Assembly (NCBI RefSeq): GCF_003020125.1
Contig: NZ_PYFW01000003.1
Span: 1-64,000, forward strand
Length of the DNA stretch: 64,000 nucleotides
Source of the DNA: Bradyrhizobium sp. MOS003
GTDB lineage: Bacteria > Pseudomonadota > Alphaproteobacteria > Rhizobiales > Xanthobacteraceae
Direction of reading: 5' to 3'
The notes under the pieces: generated by a model
Seen by the model: only the letters and a program-made list of their open reading frames with translations
Database searches by the model: none
Told to the model about the DNA's origin: nothing
Position numbers and translations under genes: made by a program
Part shown: piece by piece, positions 63,122 through 64,000 of the stretch
Position numbering within the stretch: position 1 is the first letter of the stretch
Layout of the letters: each line of letters begins with the position of its first letter

Positions 63122-63762
63122 TGGCGATGACCGCGACCGCAGGCCATGCCCACGCCGATCCCCATCACATCGGGGTCGTGATCGAGCATCCCGGACCCGC
63201 TTCGAAGCGGATCGTGACCGCCTACGGCTTCTGGATCTTCCTGCTCTCCGACATTGTGATGTTCTCCTGCTTCTTCGCGGCCTATGCGGTGCTGTCTGGT
63301 CAGACTGCCGGCGGCCCGAAGGGCTCGGAGATATTCGAGCAGAGGAACGTCGCGATCGAGACGGTCTGCCTGCTGTTGTCGAGCTTCACCTGCGGCATGG
63401 CGAGTATCGCCGCCGACGTCCGCAATCGGTTCTGGTTCTATCTCGGCATGACCGTGACCTGCGTGCTCGGGCTGATCTTCCTCGTCATCGAGTTCCGCGA
63501 ATTCGCCGACCTCGTCGCGCGGGGCTATGGTCCCTCGCGCAGCGCTTTCCTGACCGCGTTCTTCTCGCTGGTCGGCTGCCACGGCCTGCATGTTTCGGCC
63601 GGCGTGCTGTGGCTGCTCACCATGATGGCCCAGGTGTTCGCGAAGGGCTTTCGCGCCGACGTGCTGCGCCGGATAATGTGCTTCGCGCTGTTCTGGCACG
63701 CGCTCGACATCGTCTGGGTCGGGGTGTTCTCCGTCGTCTATTTGCTTGGGAGCGCCGCATGA
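63121..63762 (+). CDS. cyoC: Cytochrome bo3 ubiquinol oxidase subunit III (CyoC)
   Basis: A 213-residue membrane protein with five helices (YGFWIFLLSDIVMFSCFFAAYAVL at the start, and VGCHGLHVSAGVLWLL and FWHALDIVWVGVFSVVYLL at the end). It stabilises subunit I. The ATG overlaps the cyoB stop by one base (TGATG) and its own stop overlaps cyoD. Confidence 0.95.
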   Translation: MAMTATAGHAHADPHHIGVVIEHPGPASKRIVTAYGFWIFLLSDIVMFSCFFAAYAVLSGQTAGGPKGSEIFEQRNVAIETVCLLLSSFTCGMASIAADVRNRFWFYLGMTVTCVLGLIFLVIEFREFADLVARGYGPSRSAFLTAFFSLVGCHGLHVSAGVLWLLTMMAQVFAKGFRADVLRRIMCFALFWHALDIVWVGVFSVVYLLGSAA

Positions 63763-64000
63763 GCGATCAGAGCCACGCGCCGACCGACCATGACCTCGCG
63801 CCGGGCGAGGAAGAGCAACACAGCGTCGGCACCCGGATCCTCGGCTACGTCGTCGGGCTCGCGCTCGCGCTGCTGCTGACGGCGACGTCGTTCTTCATCG
63901 CCGGCACCGATCTGGTCTGGCAGCCCTCGATTCCCGTGGCGTTGATCGTACTGGCGATCGCGCAGATGGGGGTGCATCTGGTGTTCTTCCTGCACATCAC
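63759..64000 (+). CDS. cyoD: Cytochrome bo3 ubiquinol oxidase subunit IV (CyoD), partial
   Basis: The first 80 codons of a CyoD protein (start MSDQSHAPTDHDLAPG, then YVVGLALALLLTATSFFIAG and LIVLAIAQMGVHLVFFLHI) run off the window end. The ATG overlaps the cyoC stop (ATGA). The normal length is about 110-130 residues, so one helix is missing here. Confidence 0.93.
   Translation, partial: MSDQSHAPTDHDLAPGEEEQHSVGTRILGYVVGLALALLLTATSFFIAGTDLVWQPSIPVALIVLAIAQMGVHLVFFLHI

Noticed and set aside
1..64000. CRISPR array, insertion sequence, prophage or toxin-antitoxin module
   Set aside because: No regularly spaced repeats, transposase, integrase, phage structural or toxin-antitoxin genes were recognised; the palindromes are isolated repeats.

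Overview
The window looks like chromosomal DNA of a Bradyrhizobium or a close relative in the Alphaproteobacteria. The DNA is GC-rich with dense coding and short gaps. It carries a heat-shock gene behind a ROSE-type leader, the dispersed palindromic repeats typical of Bradyrhizobium intergenic DNA, a ClpS2-type adaptor, and a set of FixK/FNR-type operators. I see no insertion sequence, prophage, CRISPR array or plasmid module. Most genes are core metabolism or ordinary accessory functions.

Layout. 1-506: gene-free repeats. 507-5202: pdxH with an SDR, a lipoprotein-like protein, a zinc-less DnaJ-type co-chaperone, and an ECF sigma/anti-sigma pair. 5375-10494: fabI, a histidine phosphatase, aroC, a class III nucleotidyl cyclase, a membrane protein and clpS. 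10619-12459: a fluoride-responsive unit made of promoter, crcB-type riboswitch, terminator, MFS transporter and crcB. 12699-16329: exported proteins of unknown role and an Acg-type nitroreductase. 16348-21038: two RNA methyltransferases, a nucleoside 2-deoxyribosyltransferase and dxs. 21636-27611: xseB, an HDAC-like amidohydrolase, a 5'-nucleotidase, a crotonase and a DmdC-like acyl-CoA dehydrogenase. 27864-29609: tRNA-Gln(TTG), a ROSE-controlled small heat-shock gene, and a pair of tiny paralogues. 29619-37617: MarR, an aromatic-type FAD monooxygenase operon, and a metal/redox cluster (EF-hand protein, P1B ATPase-hemerythrin fusion, exported helical protein, ferric-reductase-like flavocytochrome). 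37697-57423: mixed catabolic and transport genes, a response regulator/histidine kinase pair, PuuD and a PQQ-type sugar dehydrogenase. 57545-60065: a small membrane protein and an SDR/CMD/SDR operon. 60298-64000: cyoABC and the start of cyoD.

How it fits together. The most notable pattern is six TTG(A/C)-N6-(T/G)CAA palindromes between 16316 and 36212, all in gene-free upstream DNA. Five sit 47-62 bp from a start codon. They precede the Acg-type nitroreductase, the HDAC-like gene, the VOC/FAD-monooxygenase operon, the EF-hand/P1B-ATPase-hemerythrin operon, the exported helical protein, and the flavocytochrome. I read this as a scattered low-oxygen (FixK2-type) regulon whose core is a metal-efflux and iron/redox module at 32680-37617. 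The second notable system is the fluoride unit, where an MFS carrier of unknown substrate shares one riboswitch with the CrcB fluoride channel. These regulatory links are inferences from sequence; family assignments rest on visible motifs.
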